32,830 nucleotides of DNA from CAZMXI01 sp964570205 (GTDB lineage Bacteria; Planctomycetota; Phycisphaerae; Tepidisphaerales; Tepidisphaeraceae): assembly GCA_964570205.1 (NCBI GenBank), contig CAZMXI010000032.1, forward strand, positions 1 to 32,830, read 5' to 3'. The notes below the pieces were generated by a model that saw only the letters and a program-made list of their open reading frames with translations, was not told where the DNA came from and did not search any database. The translations under genes were made by a program, and so were the position numbers. Each line of letters opens with the position of its first letter. Position 1 is the stretch's first letter. Shown here piece after piece: positions 6,918 through 15,702 of this stretch.

Positions 6918-9041
6918 CTACCTGCGGATCTCGACCGCTCTGCCCTTCACCGAGTTCTCGAAATGCAGCCACAGCACGCCTTCCGCGAACTTCGACTGCG
7001 CGTCCTCGCCATCGACCGTGATGGATCTGGGCTTGGCGCTCAGGGCGATGCACACGACGGCCTTGGTCCGGGCGATGCCGTCGGCTTTGAACGTCACGGC
7101 GTCGGGCGTAACCTTCTGCTCGCGCACGCGGCAGGCGGCGGCGATCACGCCCTCGGCCTTGCCGGCCACACCAACATCAACCAGCAGGAACCGCTTGCCG
7201 GGTGCAACCTCAACCTCGTTGACCAGGGGAAGCGTCGGATCAAACAGGTTGATGAACCGGCCGGTGAGCTTCGCTGCCGGCGTGTTCGGCATCGACTCAT
7301 CCAGCCCGGCCGCCACGACATACGGCCCGCGGCGCAGCACCAGGGCGTTGGATTCCGTGCGTTTGACCCCAACCGCCTCGGCCGCCTGCCATACCATCGC
7401 CCGGACCTGCGAAGCGCCATCCGGCCGATAGGTCAGCGCAGCCGGCGAGGCCTGCTGCCACAGGACCATGCCCTTGCCCACCGTCGCCGCGCCGGCCTTC
7501 TCGGCGATGCCAAGCACCTTGAACAGGTGCTGCCGCGGCGTGGCCAAGCGGTTGTCGCCGGTGTTCCACCATTCCTGAACCGCACAGTACGGGTCCTTGT
7601 CATCATCCACGACGACCAGTGCGCCGCCTTTCCGTACCCAGTCGGCCAAGGCATCGTGGAACTGTGGCGTCGGCGGCTTCTGGCCTTCGTAAGTCAGTAC
7701 CAGCACCTTGTACCGATCGAGAAAGCCCTTGCTTGCTGCGTTCTCAATCTGCACCGGATCGACAGGAACCCCATGCTTCAGCAGCGGCATCGCCAGCCCA
7801 TAAAAGCTGCCCAGGTGCGCATCCGAGCCATTGGTCTCGCCGCGCTGGAACATCATCGTGTCGGATACGAGCACGCCGATGCCTTGCATCCCGCACCGCT
7901 CCCAGCGCACGTCGGCCTGCTTCATGTCGCCCAGCGCTGTCACCACGGCCTGAAGCTCCGTCTCGTACTCCGGCGAGATGCCGATCCGTGTGGCCGGCTG
8001 AGTCGCCGATGGAAAACGGCCTTGGAAGACCCGGTCCGGCCAGGGCATGATCTCGTAGTGCCAGACCTCCGGCTGAAGCAGCGAGGCCACGAGCGTGCAT
8101 TCCCAGTTGTAGCGATAGTCTTCCCAGGTGTGGTTGGGGTTGTCCTCGACCGGGTCGTTCAGGTACCACACGCGCCGGCCGGACGCCCGGACCAGGTTCT
8201 GCATCGAGCCGTATTCGAGGAACGCCGACTCGAACGTGCGCTCGCGCAATCGGCCCTGATAGACATTGGGCGTGCGCGCGGTGCCAGTCCAGACCTGGGC
8301 GATGTAACCATCGCAGCCGACATCCAGAAGGGCGGATTCGGGGCTGACAATCCGCCAGTGCGCGTAGTTGATCAGCGAATGCGTCGGCACATAGCAGCGC
8401 ACCTTGCCGCCGCTGTACTCTTGGACGAACTTGAACACCTGCGACAGCGCCCGGCGATACAGGTAATACTTCAACTTCGATGCGCGGTACTCGGCATCCA
8501 CGGAAGAATGAAGCGGCCGCCATTCATCGCCGTAGTAGGCTTTCCACTCGCGCTTGAAGTTCTCCTCGTATCCTCCGCGAACCCAGAATTCCGGTTCTTC
8601 CAGGTGAATGGCGATGGCGCCGGCGTCGATGGCGCGCTTCACCCCAAGGCAGAGGAACCTGCCGTAGGCTTCGCCGGGCGACATGTAGTACACATCGCCG
8701 CCGTGGCTGATCTTCTTGCCGTGCCGGTCCGTCTGGGCCTCATCCTCGTGATTCTTCCCGTCAAACCGGCCGTAGAGGTAATCCTGGTACTCGCCCCAGG
8801 ATACGCCCGTCATCACGTGAATGATGTAGCCGCGGTCGCGCCAGGTCTGGATGCGCTTGGGCAGGCCGGCGTCGATGCCGTAGACCATCGCGACATCGGC
8901 GTTCAGATGGATGCGATCGGTCCAGGCCGAGAAGGATTGAAACGACAGCCGCTCCTCCGAGGCTGGCCGGTCGGCGGCGGCCATGCATGCCAACCCCAGC
9001 GCGCCCAGCACGATCAGCTTGATTTGTCCCATGCGGCTCAT
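6918..9041 (-). CDS. Secreted glycoside-hydrolase-like protein of unknown specificity
   Basis: This is an exported protein of about 707 residues. The N-terminus (MSRMGQIKLIVLGALGLACMAAA) looks like a signal peptide with cleavage near Ala-Ala-Ala. The first 400 residues read like a TIM barrel, with Trp/Tyr-rich strand ends, GAIAIHLEEPEFWVRGG (candidate acidic residues) and a later WYLNDPVEDNPNHTWEDY. Near residue 500, DRYKVLVLTYEGQKPPTPQFHDALADWV and GGALVVVDDD resemble the glutamine-amidotransferase-like trimerisation domain found in GH42-type beta-galactosidases. The C-terminal 150 residues look like beta-sandwich sequence. I do not recognise a defined GH family, so the enzymatic role is inference from layout. 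The start at 9041 puts the signal peptide first and has GGGG six bases upstream; in-frame ATGs at 9071 and 9032 also exist. It follows the small anchored protein by 48 bp, probably in the same operon. Confidence 0.75.
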   Translation of the reverse strand: MSRMGQIKLIVLGALGLACMAAADRPASEERLSFQSFSAWTDRIHLNADVAMVYGIDAGLPKRIQTWRDRGYIIHVMTGVSWGEYQDYLYGRFDGKNHEDEAQTDRHGKKISHGGDVYYMSPGEAYGRFLCLGVKRAIDAGAIAIHLEEPEFWVRGGYEENFKREWKAYYGDEWRPLHSSVDAEYRASKLKYYLYRRALSQVFKFVQEYSGGKVRCYVPTHSLINYAHWRIVSPESALLDVGCDGYIAQVWTGTARTPNVYQGRLRERTFESAFLEYGSMQNLVRASGRRVWYLNDPVEDNPNHTWEDYRYNWECTLVASLLQPEVWHYEIMPWPDRVFQGRFPSATQPATRIGISPEYETELQAVVTALGDMKQADVRWERCGMQGIGVLVSDTMMFQRGETNGSDAHLGSFYGLAMPLLKHGVPVDPVQIENAASKGFLDRYKVLVLTYEGQKPPTPQFHDALADWVRKGGALVVVDDDKDPYCAVQEWWNTGDNRLATPRQHLFKVLGIAEKAGAATVGKGMVLWQQASPAALTYRPDGASQVRAMVWQAAEAVGVKRTESNALVLRRGPYVVAAGLDESMPNTPAAKLTGRFINLFDPTLPLVNEVEVAPGKRFLLVDVGVAGKAEGVIAAACRVREQKVTPDAVTFKADGIARTKAVVCIALSAKPRSITVDGEDAQSKFAEGVLWLHFENSVKGRAVEIRR

Positions 9042-9089
9042 CTTAAGCCCCGGGGCCGACGGGGGAAACAAGAAGGAGGCAAACCCCGC

Positions 9090-9629
9090 TCACTGTGCAC
9101 TCGGCTGAGTCGTGGCGCCCGGGCGGGTCATGCGGAACGTGCCCTTGTCGCTCTTGGAGTCGTAGGTGCAGACGAACTCGCTGCCATCCGACTGGCCCTG
9201 GTAGGTGTAGACGCCGCCCTTGAGCAGGCCCAGGTCTTCCTTGCCGGAGAACGTCCACGGCCCATCCTTCTGCCCGACGGTCAGCGTCACCGTGGATTTG
9301 TTGCTGAAGACCTTGGCGAACACAGCGTCGAAATGCGCGAGGTAGGCGCCATTGTCCAGCTTCTGGACGCGGCAGCGCAGCTCACCGCCCATGTCGCGCT
9401 GGGTGCTGGACCAGCTTCCCAGCCAGTCGCCCTGGAGCAGGTCGGCCTCGGTCGTCTGGGCATTGATCAGTGTCGGCGGCCGCCATTTGCCAGCGCAGCC
9501 GAATCCGCCCATGTATCCGCAGGCCAGAGCAGCGCACGCGGCCAGCAGCAGGACGAGCCCGCCGGTCCTATAGATACGTGTTTTCCGTGTCGTGCCATCT
9601 GGCTTCACCGGGTCCTCTGGCTGTGGCAT
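9090..9629 (-). CDS. Small membrane-anchored protein, unknown function
   Basis: This is a protein of 179 residues that I do not recognise. A charged N-terminus (PEDPVKPDGTTRKTRIYR) precedes one hydrophobic segment (about residues 23-42, GGLVLLLAACAALACGYMGG), so it is probably anchored with the rest outside. The remainder (LQGDWLGSWSSTQRDMGGELRCRVQKL ... GVYTYQGQSDGSEFVCTYDS) has alternating polar and hydrophobic residues with many Gly and Trp, like a small beta-barrel such as a lipocalin or avidin-type fold. Two external cysteines could form a disulfide. The final residues (RPGATTQPSAQ) are a low-complexity tail. A TACAAT box lies only five bases before the ATG. It precedes the secreted GH-like gene and is divergent from the NSS symporter. 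Confidence 0.7.
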   Translation of the reverse strand: MPQPEDPVKPDGTTRKTRIYRTGGLVLLLAACAALACGYMGGFGCAGKWRPPTLINAQTTEADLLQGDWLGSWSSTQRDMGGELRCRVQKLDNGAYLAHFDAVFAKVFSNKSTVTLTVGQKDGPWTFSGKEDLGLLKGGVYTYQGQSDGSEFVCTYDSKSDKGTFRMTRPGATTQPSAQ

Positions 9630-9634
9630 GCCCT

Positions 9635-9640
9635 ATTGTA
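9635..9640 (-). promoter_or_regulatory. -10 box directly before the 179-residue gene
   Basis: On the minus strand TACAAT ends 5 nt before the ATG at 9629. No -35 is evident in the very GC-rich upstream bases. If used, the transcript would be leaderless. Confidence 0.35.
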
Positions 9641-9674
9641 GCCGCGCGGCCGCGGGCGCGCCGAGTCCTGTTGC

Positions 9675-9703
9675 TTGCGTGCCCGGTGGGGGGGTGCTAC
9701 ATT
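9675..9703 (+). promoter_or_regulatory. Promoter of the NSS symporter operon
   Basis: TTGCGT (9675-9680) and TACATT (9698-9703) are separated by 17 bp; the spacer is G-rich. Initiation would be near 9710, giving a leader of about 45 nt before ATG 9755. Confidence 0.45.
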
Positions 9704-9754
9704 CCGCCCCGGTCGCGATTGGGCATATCAGCATGGACTCAACCAGGGCAAGGC

Positions 9755-11374
9755 ATGGCTGAAAAACCGATTCTGGACTACTCGTCGGGCCGCCAGCGGG
9801 AGTGGTGGGGCACGCGCATCGGCGTGATCCTGGCGGTCACCGGGAGCGCGGTGGGGCTGGGCAACTTCCTGCGGTTCCCGGGCAAGGCCGCCCAGTATGA
9901 GGGCGGGGCGTTCATGATCCCCTATTTCCTGGCGCTGGTGCTGCTGGGGCTGCCGCTGGCATGGGTGGAATGGTCGTTGGGGCGCTACGGCGGGGCGCGG
10001 GGGTACAACTCGGCCCCGGGCATCTATCGTTCAATCTGGCGAAGCAAGCTGGCGACCTATTTCGGCGTGGTGGCGATCATCGTGCCTGTTGTGATTTACA
10101 TGTACTACGTGGTCATCGAGGCCTGGTGCCTCGGTTACGCCTGGTACATGGCCACAGGCAAGCTGTCGATGGGGGCCGATCCGGCCGCCTATGGGGGCTT
10201 CTTTTCGAGCTTCGTCGGCGCCAGGGAAGACGGTTTCATATTCGGGGTGGACAACGACGTCTCGCTGATTTTCGTCGGCCTGTGCTTCGTGCTGAACTTC
10301 TTCCTGATCTACCGCGGTTTGACCAAGGGGATCGAGTGGTTCAACCGCTGGGCGATGCCGCTGCTGATCGTGTGCGCGCTGGCGGTGCTGATCCGCGTGC
10401 TGACGCTGGACAACATCTCGGCCGGGCTGGGCTTCATGTGGAACCCGCGCACCGTGAACGTGGGATTCTGGGAGGCGCTGGGCAACGGGCAGATGTGGCT
10501 GGAGGCCTCGGGGCAGATCTTCTTCTCGCTGTCGGTTGGCTTCGGCATCATCGTCAACTATGCCAGTTACGTGAAGCGTGACGCCGACATCGCCCTGTCG
10601 GGCCTGACCAGCGCCGCTGGCAATGAGTTCTGCGAAGTGGCCCTGGGCGGAATGATCACGATCCCCGCCGCGTTCATCTTCCTGGGGGCCCCTGCGGTCC
10701 TGGCGGCCGTTTCGCCGCCCGACGGCGGCACGTTCAACCTGGGGTTCATCACGCTGCCGATGGTCTTCGCGAAGATGCCCATGGGGCAGTTCGTGGGGTT
10801 CCTGTTCTTCTTCCTGCTGTTCCTGGCGGCGATCACCAGCTCGGTCTCGATGCTCCAGCCGGCCATCGCGCTGCTGGAGGAGGGACTGGGGCTGAATCGC
10901 AAGGCGTCGGTGACGGTGCTGGGATTCGTCACGCTCATGGGGGCGGGATTCGTGCTATACTTCTCCAAGTCGCTGACCGCGCTGGACACCTTTGACTTCT
11001 GGGTGGGCACGTTCCTGATCTTCGTCGTCGCGACGTTCCAGATCCTGCTCTTTGGCTGGGTCATGGGCACCGAGGCCGGGTATGCCGAGATCCAGCGCGG
11101 CGCTGAGATCACCGTGCCCCGATTCGTCATGTTCGTGATCAAGTACATCTCGCCGCTCTTCCTCTTCGTGGTCTTCGGCCTCTGGGTGTGGCAGCAGTTC
11201 CGGGCGACGGCGGGCAATTACTTCCTGTCGCTGCGCGACAACCCCGTGGCCCGGCTGTCGGTGGGGTTCATCGTACTGGTGCTGATCTTCTTCGGCTTTC
11301 TGGTGTCACAATCGGTCAAGCGATGGGAGCGCATCGAGCAGCAGTCCGCCGCTGCGAAGGATGGTGAGATATGA
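9755..11374 (+). CDS. Sodium-dependent NSS/SNF family transporter
   Basis: This inner-membrane protein of 539 residues belongs to the neurotransmitter:sodium symporter family, whose bacterial members take up amino acids with Na+. The first helix carries the family signature: GSAVGLGNFLRFPGKAAQYEGG has the unwound Gly-Asn-x-x-Arg-Phe-Pro segment that binds sodium and substrate. It is followed by GAFMIPYFLALVLLGLPLAWVEWSLGR. About twelve hydrophobic segments can be counted to the C-terminus. The substrate cannot be assigned from sequence. Start 9755 (MAEKPILDYSSGRQREWWGTR) is chosen because upstream in-frame residues are non-conserved and a promoter sits just upstream. The stop codon overlaps the next ATG (ATGA at 11371-11374), so the small downstream membrane protein is translationally coupled. 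It is divergent from the 179-residue gene. Confidence 0.92.
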   Translation: MAEKPILDYSSGRQREWWGTRIGVILAVTGSAVGLGNFLRFPGKAAQYEGGAFMIPYFLALVLLGLPLAWVEWSLGRYGGARGYNSAPGIYRSIWRSKLATYFGVVAIIVPVVIYMYYVVIEAWCLGYAWYMATGKLSMGADPAAYGGFFSSFVGAREDGFIFGVDNDVSLIFVGLCFVLNFFLIYRGLTKGIEWFNRWAMPLLIVCALAVLIRVLTLDNISAGLGFMWNPRTVNVGFWEALGNGQMWLEASGQIFFSLSVGFGIIVNYASYVKRDADIALSGLTSAAGNEFCEVALGGMITIPAAFIFLGAPAVLAAVSPPDGGTFNLGFITLPMVFAKMPMGQFVGFLFFFLLFLAAITSSVSMLQPAIALLEEGLGLNRKASVTVLGFVTLMGAGFVLYFSKSLTALDTFDFWVGTFLIFVVATFQILLFGWVMGTEAGYAEIQRGAEITVPRFVMFVIKYISPLFLFVVFGLWVWQQFRATAGNYFLSLRDNPVARLSVGFIVLVLIFFGFLVSQSVKRWERIEQQSAAAKDGEI

Positions 11375-11577
11375 AGCTGCTGGTTCCGCTGGTTCTGGCC
11401 GCCGAGGTGGATGCCTCCTACCGGCTCACTCCCGGCGGATGGACGATCATGGCCGTGTCGGTGGGGTGCGTGACGCTGCTGCTGGGCTGGTGTGTATGGC
11501 ACGTCCTGCGCGAGAGCACACCGCAGAAGATTCAGAGCCAGGCCGACATCGAGACGCCCGATACGAAAGAGTCCTAA
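11371..11577 (+). CDS. Tiny membrane partner of the NSS symporter (MetS-like)
   Basis: This protein of 68 residues has one transmembrane segment (about residues 24-46, GGWTIMAVSVGCVTLLLGWCVWHVL) and a polar C-terminal tail. Its ATG overlaps the symporter stop codon, the strongest argument that it is real. Small single-span proteins are known next to bacterial NSS genes, for example MetS of the Corynebacterium MetPS methionine/alanine importer, where the small subunit is required for transport. The residues WTIMAVSVG ... LLGWCVWHVLRE fit that class in size and topology. The assignment rests on position, size and topology, not clear sequence identity. A first hydrophobic stretch (LLVPLVLAAE) could be a signal peptide. 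Confidence 0.75.
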   Translation: MKLLVPLVLAAEVDASYRLTPGGWTIMAVSVGCVTLLLGWCVWHVLRESTPQKIQSQADIETPDTKES

Positions 11578-11608
11578 CGGCCGCCCACGGTGGGAGAACA
11601 TGCGGCGC

Positions 11609-13876
11609 TCACCTGCCGGCGCCCTCCGCATTGCGGTAGTCATCCGCATAGAGGCCGATCAACTCCACCGGGATCGGCGCAAAGCCCGGCCGCTTAAGCA
11701 GGGGGGAATCGGCTCGCAGTTGTGCCGGAAGCTTACCTTCCTTCATCACGGTGTTGTCGATCAGCTCGTTGCGTTTGGAGTCCCGGCGCAGGAACTCGCA
11801 CCGGACGACGACATTGCGCCAGATATGATTGCGGTTGGCGTTCTCCAGCACGCTGTTCAGCTCGGGATAGCGATGGAGATACATCGCCTTGTCGATGGCG
11901 CGATCGTCCAGGGCTTTGCCGACGAACTCGCGCCAGCGCTGGTCCTGCCACGGGGTGAGGCTGATGGCGGCGATGCCCTCGACGAACAGGTTGTTGTCGA
12001 TGATATTGTCCTTGCCGCCGTGGATCTGCACCGCGCCGAAACCGGTGCGCCCAGTTGAGGCCCGCACGAAAATGTTGCCGTAAATCAGCGTCCCGGAGAT
12101 GGCGTCATCCAGGCGGATGCCGGCCTGGCCGAGCTTGGGATGGCCGCCGATGTCGCGCCAGGAGTTGTAGCGGCAGATGTTGCCGCGATAGGTGGCGTTG
12201 CCCCACATATCAGCGCCGCCCTGGTCGTCGGATTCCAGCACGACGCGAAACACATCGTTGAACTCGATGACATGGTCGTTGCCCTCGACGCGCATGGCGC
12301 TGCTGTTGATGTCGTGGATGCGGTTATGGGCGATGCGGTTGCCGACGCCGTTGAGCAGGATGGCGGGCGTGTAGGTGTGGTCGATCCGCGACAACTCATG
12401 AATGTCGCAGTTCTCGACGAACAGCTTCCCCGGGGCGAGGGTCTTCCGATTGCCTCCGTTCATGATGATGCCGCCGCGGCCCATGGAACTGACGTCGCAC
12501 GACAGCACGCCGTGGCCCGTCCCGCTGACCTCGAGGGCGTTGCCCGCGAACCGGCGGATTGTGCACCCTGCCAGAAGGCAATTCTCGCCGCCGCGGATGT
12601 GAATCGCATCCGCGCTGCCCAGGTCCCATGTGATGCCTTCGAGACGCACATGCGAGACGTTGTCCAGCCGCACCATCGTGTCGGCGAAGGTGGAGAACTC
12701 GATCGTCGCGTTGCCCGCATCGGCGGGGGGATAGAGCAGGACCGTGCCGGTCTTGCGGTCCAGGTGCCATTCGCCCGGCTGATCCAGCTCGCAGAGGGCA
12801 TTAACCGCGTAATAGGGAGCGCCCACGCTGAACCCGTACCGGTGCAGCGGGGCGGCCAGCGTGATCACCTTCGCCTGGGCATCGATTGACTCAACGCGCT
12901 CGTACGAATCGGCCCAGTCCCAGAACCAGTAGCCATACAGCAGCAGATCGGGCTCGTTCGTCCATCTCGCTGGTCGGTCGCCATCATACGTGAACTTGCC
13001 CACCTTGCTGCCGACGCGGTCATAGCCCTTTGTGCCATCCTTGACCACGACATCCTTGATCCTCACGAAGCTTTCGTCTGGCCAACGCGCCAGATGCATC
13101 GCCTTGCCATTGAAGAACAACTCATGGGCCGGGTGCGTCACGAACCCGTTGCCGCTGGCGAAGCCGCCGAGCTTCAGCGGCAGCACGCCAGTGACGCCGT
13201 TGGCCTTCAAATCGGCCTGAATGACTTTCCCGCGCGCCTCCTCCGGCACGCGCTTCAACAGGGCCTCATCGCGCACCGCCGTCCAGTCCCTGAGGCGCAC
13301 CCCGCCGCGAAACACCGGCTTCTCACCGGGCGCTGCGCGATAGATGATGTGAGCCTGGGGCGAGCCCGAATCCTCGGCCGAAAGGGCGAAGGTCTTAACG
13401 ACCGGGTATTCGCCGCCATGGATGAGCACCACCACCCCGCCGGCCGGCAGGGCTCCTCGCTTCTTCAAGGCCCGAATCTCATCGCGAGCCCGCTCCAGCG
13501 TGGCGAAGGGGCGGTCGGACGAGCCATCGTTGACATCCCTGCCCTGGGGCGCGACATGAATCACCGCCCCGGGCCGGTCAAACCTCGCCACGGCGGTCCG
13601 GCTTGCGGCCGGGTCCCACTGCGGCAGGCCCGCCTGTTGCCGCTCGATCTGCGCGATGCGCTGGCGGGCTTCCCACACGTGATGCGCTGGGATGCCGGGC
13701 ATCTGGGCCAGCTTGGCGAACTCCCGCCTGGCGGCAGCCAGATCGCCCTTTTCCAGTAGTTGTCCAGCGACGGTAAGCTGCGCGATGCTGCGGCGATTTG
13801 GGGAATCATCCTCCGCCGCTCCGGCCCTTGCCACCAGTGCCAGGAATACGGCTACCGCAACAATTCGCAGGCTCAT
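11609..13876 (-). CDS. Secreted right-handed beta-helix protein, probable carbohydrate-active enzyme
   Basis: This exported protein of 755 residues has a clear signal peptide (MSLRIVAVAVFLALVARAGA, cleavage near residue 20). Residues 28-85 form a helical, TPR-like stretch (AGQLLEKGDLAAARREFAKL). The catalytic part begins at about 105 with IHVAPQGRDVNDGSSDRPFATLERARDEIRAL, the usual opening of parallel beta-helix enzymes such as GH141- and GH120-type glycosidases and pectate-lyase-like proteins. From about residue 400, repeated short strands with Asn ladders (LEGITWDLGSADAIHIRGGENCLLAGCTIRRFAGNAL) form the beta-helix. The exact substrate is not determinable; a GH141-like role on plant or algal polysaccharide is a guess. 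Its ribosome-binding site GAGGG overlaps the symporter stop codon, and only 7 bp separate the two genes, so they share an mRNA. Confidence 0.85.
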   Translation of the reverse strand: MSLRIVAVAVFLALVARAGAAEDDSPNRRSIAQLTVAGQLLEKGDLAAARREFAKLAQMPGIPAHHVWEARQRIAQIERQQAGLPQWDPAASRTAVARFDRPGAVIHVAPQGRDVNDGSSDRPFATLERARDEIRALKKRGALPAGGVVVLIHGGEYPVVKTFALSAEDSGSPQAHIIYRAAPGEKPVFRGGVRLRDWTAVRDEALLKRVPEEARGKVIQADLKANGVTGVLPLKLGGFASGNGFVTHPAHELFFNGKAMHLARWPDESFVRIKDVVVKDGTKGYDRVGSKVGKFTYDGDRPARWTNEPDLLLYGYWFWDWADSYERVESIDAQAKVITLAAPLHRYGFSVGAPYYAVNALCELDQPGEWHLDRKTGTVLLYPPADAGNATIEFSTFADTMVRLDNVSHVRLEGITWDLGSADAIHIRGGENCLLAGCTIRRFAGNALEVSGTGHGVLSCDVSSMGRGGIIMNGGNRKTLAPGKLFVENCDIHELSRIDHTYTPAILLNGVGNRIAHNRIHDINSSAMRVEGNDHVIEFNDVFRVVLESDDQGGADMWGNATYRGNICRYNSWRDIGGHPKLGQAGIRLDDAISGTLIYGNIFVRASTGRTGFGAVQIHGGKDNIIDNNLFVEGIAAISLTPWQDQRWREFVGKALDDRAIDKAMYLHRYPELNSVLENANRNHIWRNVVVRCEFLRRDSKRNELIDNTVMKEGKLPAQLRADSPLLKRPGFAPIPVELIGLYADDYRNAEGAGR

Positions 13877-13883
13877 GCCACCC

Positions 13884-15569
13884 TCAACCGTTGAAGTACG
13901 AGTAGATCACCAGGATGATGACCATCACGCCAACACTCGTGACCACATCCCAGATGTTCCAGCTCGCGCGAGTTTCGGCGCGCTGCTCGGGCGTTACGGT
14001 CGCATACGTCAGACCGACGATCTGCTCCCGCCGCGGCGGCGATGTCAGAAGGCTGACGCCCACGATGATCGCCACGGCGATGACGAACAGCACGATGCCC
14101 AGGTAGAGATAGTTGAATGCCGCCACATGATACAGGGCCGTATGCACCGAATTGAGGAACGCGCTGCTGTGCCCCGGGTTCTCCACGAGCTTGCCGTGCT
14201 GCTTCATGACTTCGAGAGTCAGCCTCGCCATGCCGATGACGAAACCGCCAACCAGTCCCGCGATGCAACCCGGCCCGTTAATGCGCTTGAAAAACACGCC
14301 CAGGAAGAACACCGCGAAAATCGGCGGCGCCAGATAAGCCTGCACGGACTGCAGGTAGACATAAAGACCCTGCGCCCGGCTCATGAGCGGAATCCACGCC
14401 AGGCCCAGCGCGACCATGACCACCGTCGCGATGCGCCCGACCCACACCAGCATGGCATCCGACGCGGTGGGGTGCAGCTTCTTATAGATGTCCATGGTGA
14501 ACAGGGTCGAGGAGGAGTTGAAGCACGACGCCAGCGAGCTCATCAGCGCCGCCAGCAGGCCGCCAGCAACCACGCCGCGGATGCCCGCCGGCAGGATCTC
14601 CTTGACCAGAATCGGGAACGCCATGTCCGGGTCCTTGAGCAGTGCCGGACCCGAGTCGCCCAGCAACTGCTTCTTCGCCATCGCCAACGCGATCATGCCG
14701 GGCACGATGAAAATCCAGAGCGGCAGCAGCTTCAGGTAGGCCGCGAAGATCGTGCCGCGCCGGGCCTGTTGCTGGTTGCGCGCGGCCAACGTGCGCTGAA
14801 CCATGTACTGGTCGGTCGTCCAGTACCACAATCCCACAATGGGGGCGCTGATCAACATGCCGAGCCATGGGAAGTTCGGGTCGTTGATCGGCTTCCAGAG
14901 ATTGAAGTGCTCCGATCCGACAGTCTGCTTCAACTCGCCCCAGCCGCCAACCTCGCGCATGCCCAGAATCACCAGAACCGCCGATCCGACGACGAACACG
15001 ACGGTCTGAATCACCTCTGTGTACACTACGGCCCGCAAGCCGCCGAGCACGGTGTAGACGCCGGTGATGAGCACGATTGCCACCGCTCCAACCCAGAAGT
15101 TGTCCACGCCCGCGATGACCGGCGTCGGAAACAGCGCCTTGAACACCACGCCGCCCGCCGCCAGCGCCACGGCGATCTTTGTGAAGATGTACGCCACGAG
15201 GCTGATGACCGAGAGGAACCACCGCGAGGCCGAGTTGTATCGCTTTTCAAGGAACTCGGGCATGGTGAACACCATGCTCCGTTCATAGAAGGGCACCATC
15301 ACCCACCCCAGTACCAGTAGGCACCATGCGTGCAGTTCATAATGCGCCATGGCAACGCCGCTCTTGGCGCCTGCCCCGGCAAGGCCCACCAAATGCTCTG
15401 ACCCGATGTTCGATGCGAATAGCGAGCAGCCCACCGCGAACCAGCCAACATCCTTGCCGGCCAGGAAGTACCCCTGCGCTGAGTCCTTCGGCTTGAGAAT
15501 TGTCCACCAGGTGACCGCGAGCAGCGCTCCGAAATACAGGGCGATGGCAACCCAATCTAACGCTTCCAT
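13884..15569 (-). CDS. SSS-family sodium/sugar symporter (SGLT-like)
   Basis: This inner-membrane protein of 561 residues has about 14 hydrophobic helices and belongs to the sodium:solute symporter family. The SGLT-type signature is present: FAVGCSLFASNIGSEHLVGLAGAG near residues 44-67, then MPEFLEKRY near 103-111 and SSLASCFNSSSTLFTMDIYKKL near 345-366, the helix that carries Na+-binding Ser/Thr residues. The family couples Na+ entry to uptake of sugars or related solutes. ATG 15569 is preceded by a good ribosome-binding site (AGGAAAGG, about 8 nt away). A LacI-type palindrome lies about 85 bp upstream, and the secreted beta-helix enzyme follows after 7 bp, which supports uptake of a breakdown product of that enzyme's substrate. 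Confidence 0.92.
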   Translation of the reverse strand: MEALDWVAIALYFGALLAVTWWTILKPKDSAQGYFLAGKDVGWFAVGCSLFASNIGSEHLVGLAGAGAKSGVAMAHYELHAWCLLVLGWVMVPFYERSMVFTMPEFLEKRYNSASRWFLSVISLVAYIFTKIAVALAAGGVVFKALFPTPVIAGVDNFWVGAVAIVLITGVYTVLGGLRAVVYTEVIQTVVFVVGSAVLVILGMREVGGWGELKQTVGSEHFNLWKPINDPNFPWLGMLISAPIVGLWYWTTDQYMVQRTLAARNQQQARRGTIFAAYLKLLPLWIFIVPGMIALAMAKKQLLGDSGPALLKDPDMAFPILVKEILPAGIRGVVAGGLLAALMSSLASCFNSSSTLFTMDIYKKLHPTASDAMLVWVGRIATVVMVALGLAWIPLMSRAQGLYVYLQSVQAYLAPPIFAVFFLGVFFKRINGPGCIAGLVGGFVIGMARLTLEVMKQHGKLVENPGHSSAFLNSVHTALYHVAAFNYLYLGIVLFVIAVAIIVGVSLLTSPPRREQIVGLTYATVTPEQRAETRASWNIWDVVTSVGVMVIILVIYSYFNG

Positions 15570-15653
15570 GGTGTTCCCTTTCCTCTATGGCGACCGAATT
15601 TTCGCCCATTGAATACCCGATCGTTTGCTCTGAGTCCACACCCGGCGCACCTG

Positions 15654-15673
15654 AAAGGTAAACGCTTACCTTT
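15654..15673. promoter_or_regulatory. LacI/GalR-type operator palindrome
   Basis: AAAGGTAAACGCTTACCTTT is a 20-bp palindrome with one symmetric mismatch pair around a central CG, the hallmark of LacI-family operators. It lies between the epimerase stop and the SSS symporter start. The regulator is not in this window. Confidence 0.65.
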
Positions 15674-15702
15674 TCACGGCGGCCGGCAGCCACAAACGGC
15701 GC

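Noticed and set aside
5958..9641. Uninterrupted plus-strand frame of 1227 codons opposite nfo, the GH-like gene and the small anchored gene
   Set aside because: It is antisense to three genes with recognisable motifs or signal peptides, and its product is Arg/His/Pro/Leu-rich without domains. Long antisense frames without stops are expected at this GC content.
13692..15320. Plus-strand frame of 542 codons opposite the SSS symporter
   Set aside because: It is His/Arg/Asp-rich, typical of the antisense of membrane-helix codons; the symporter is the real gene.
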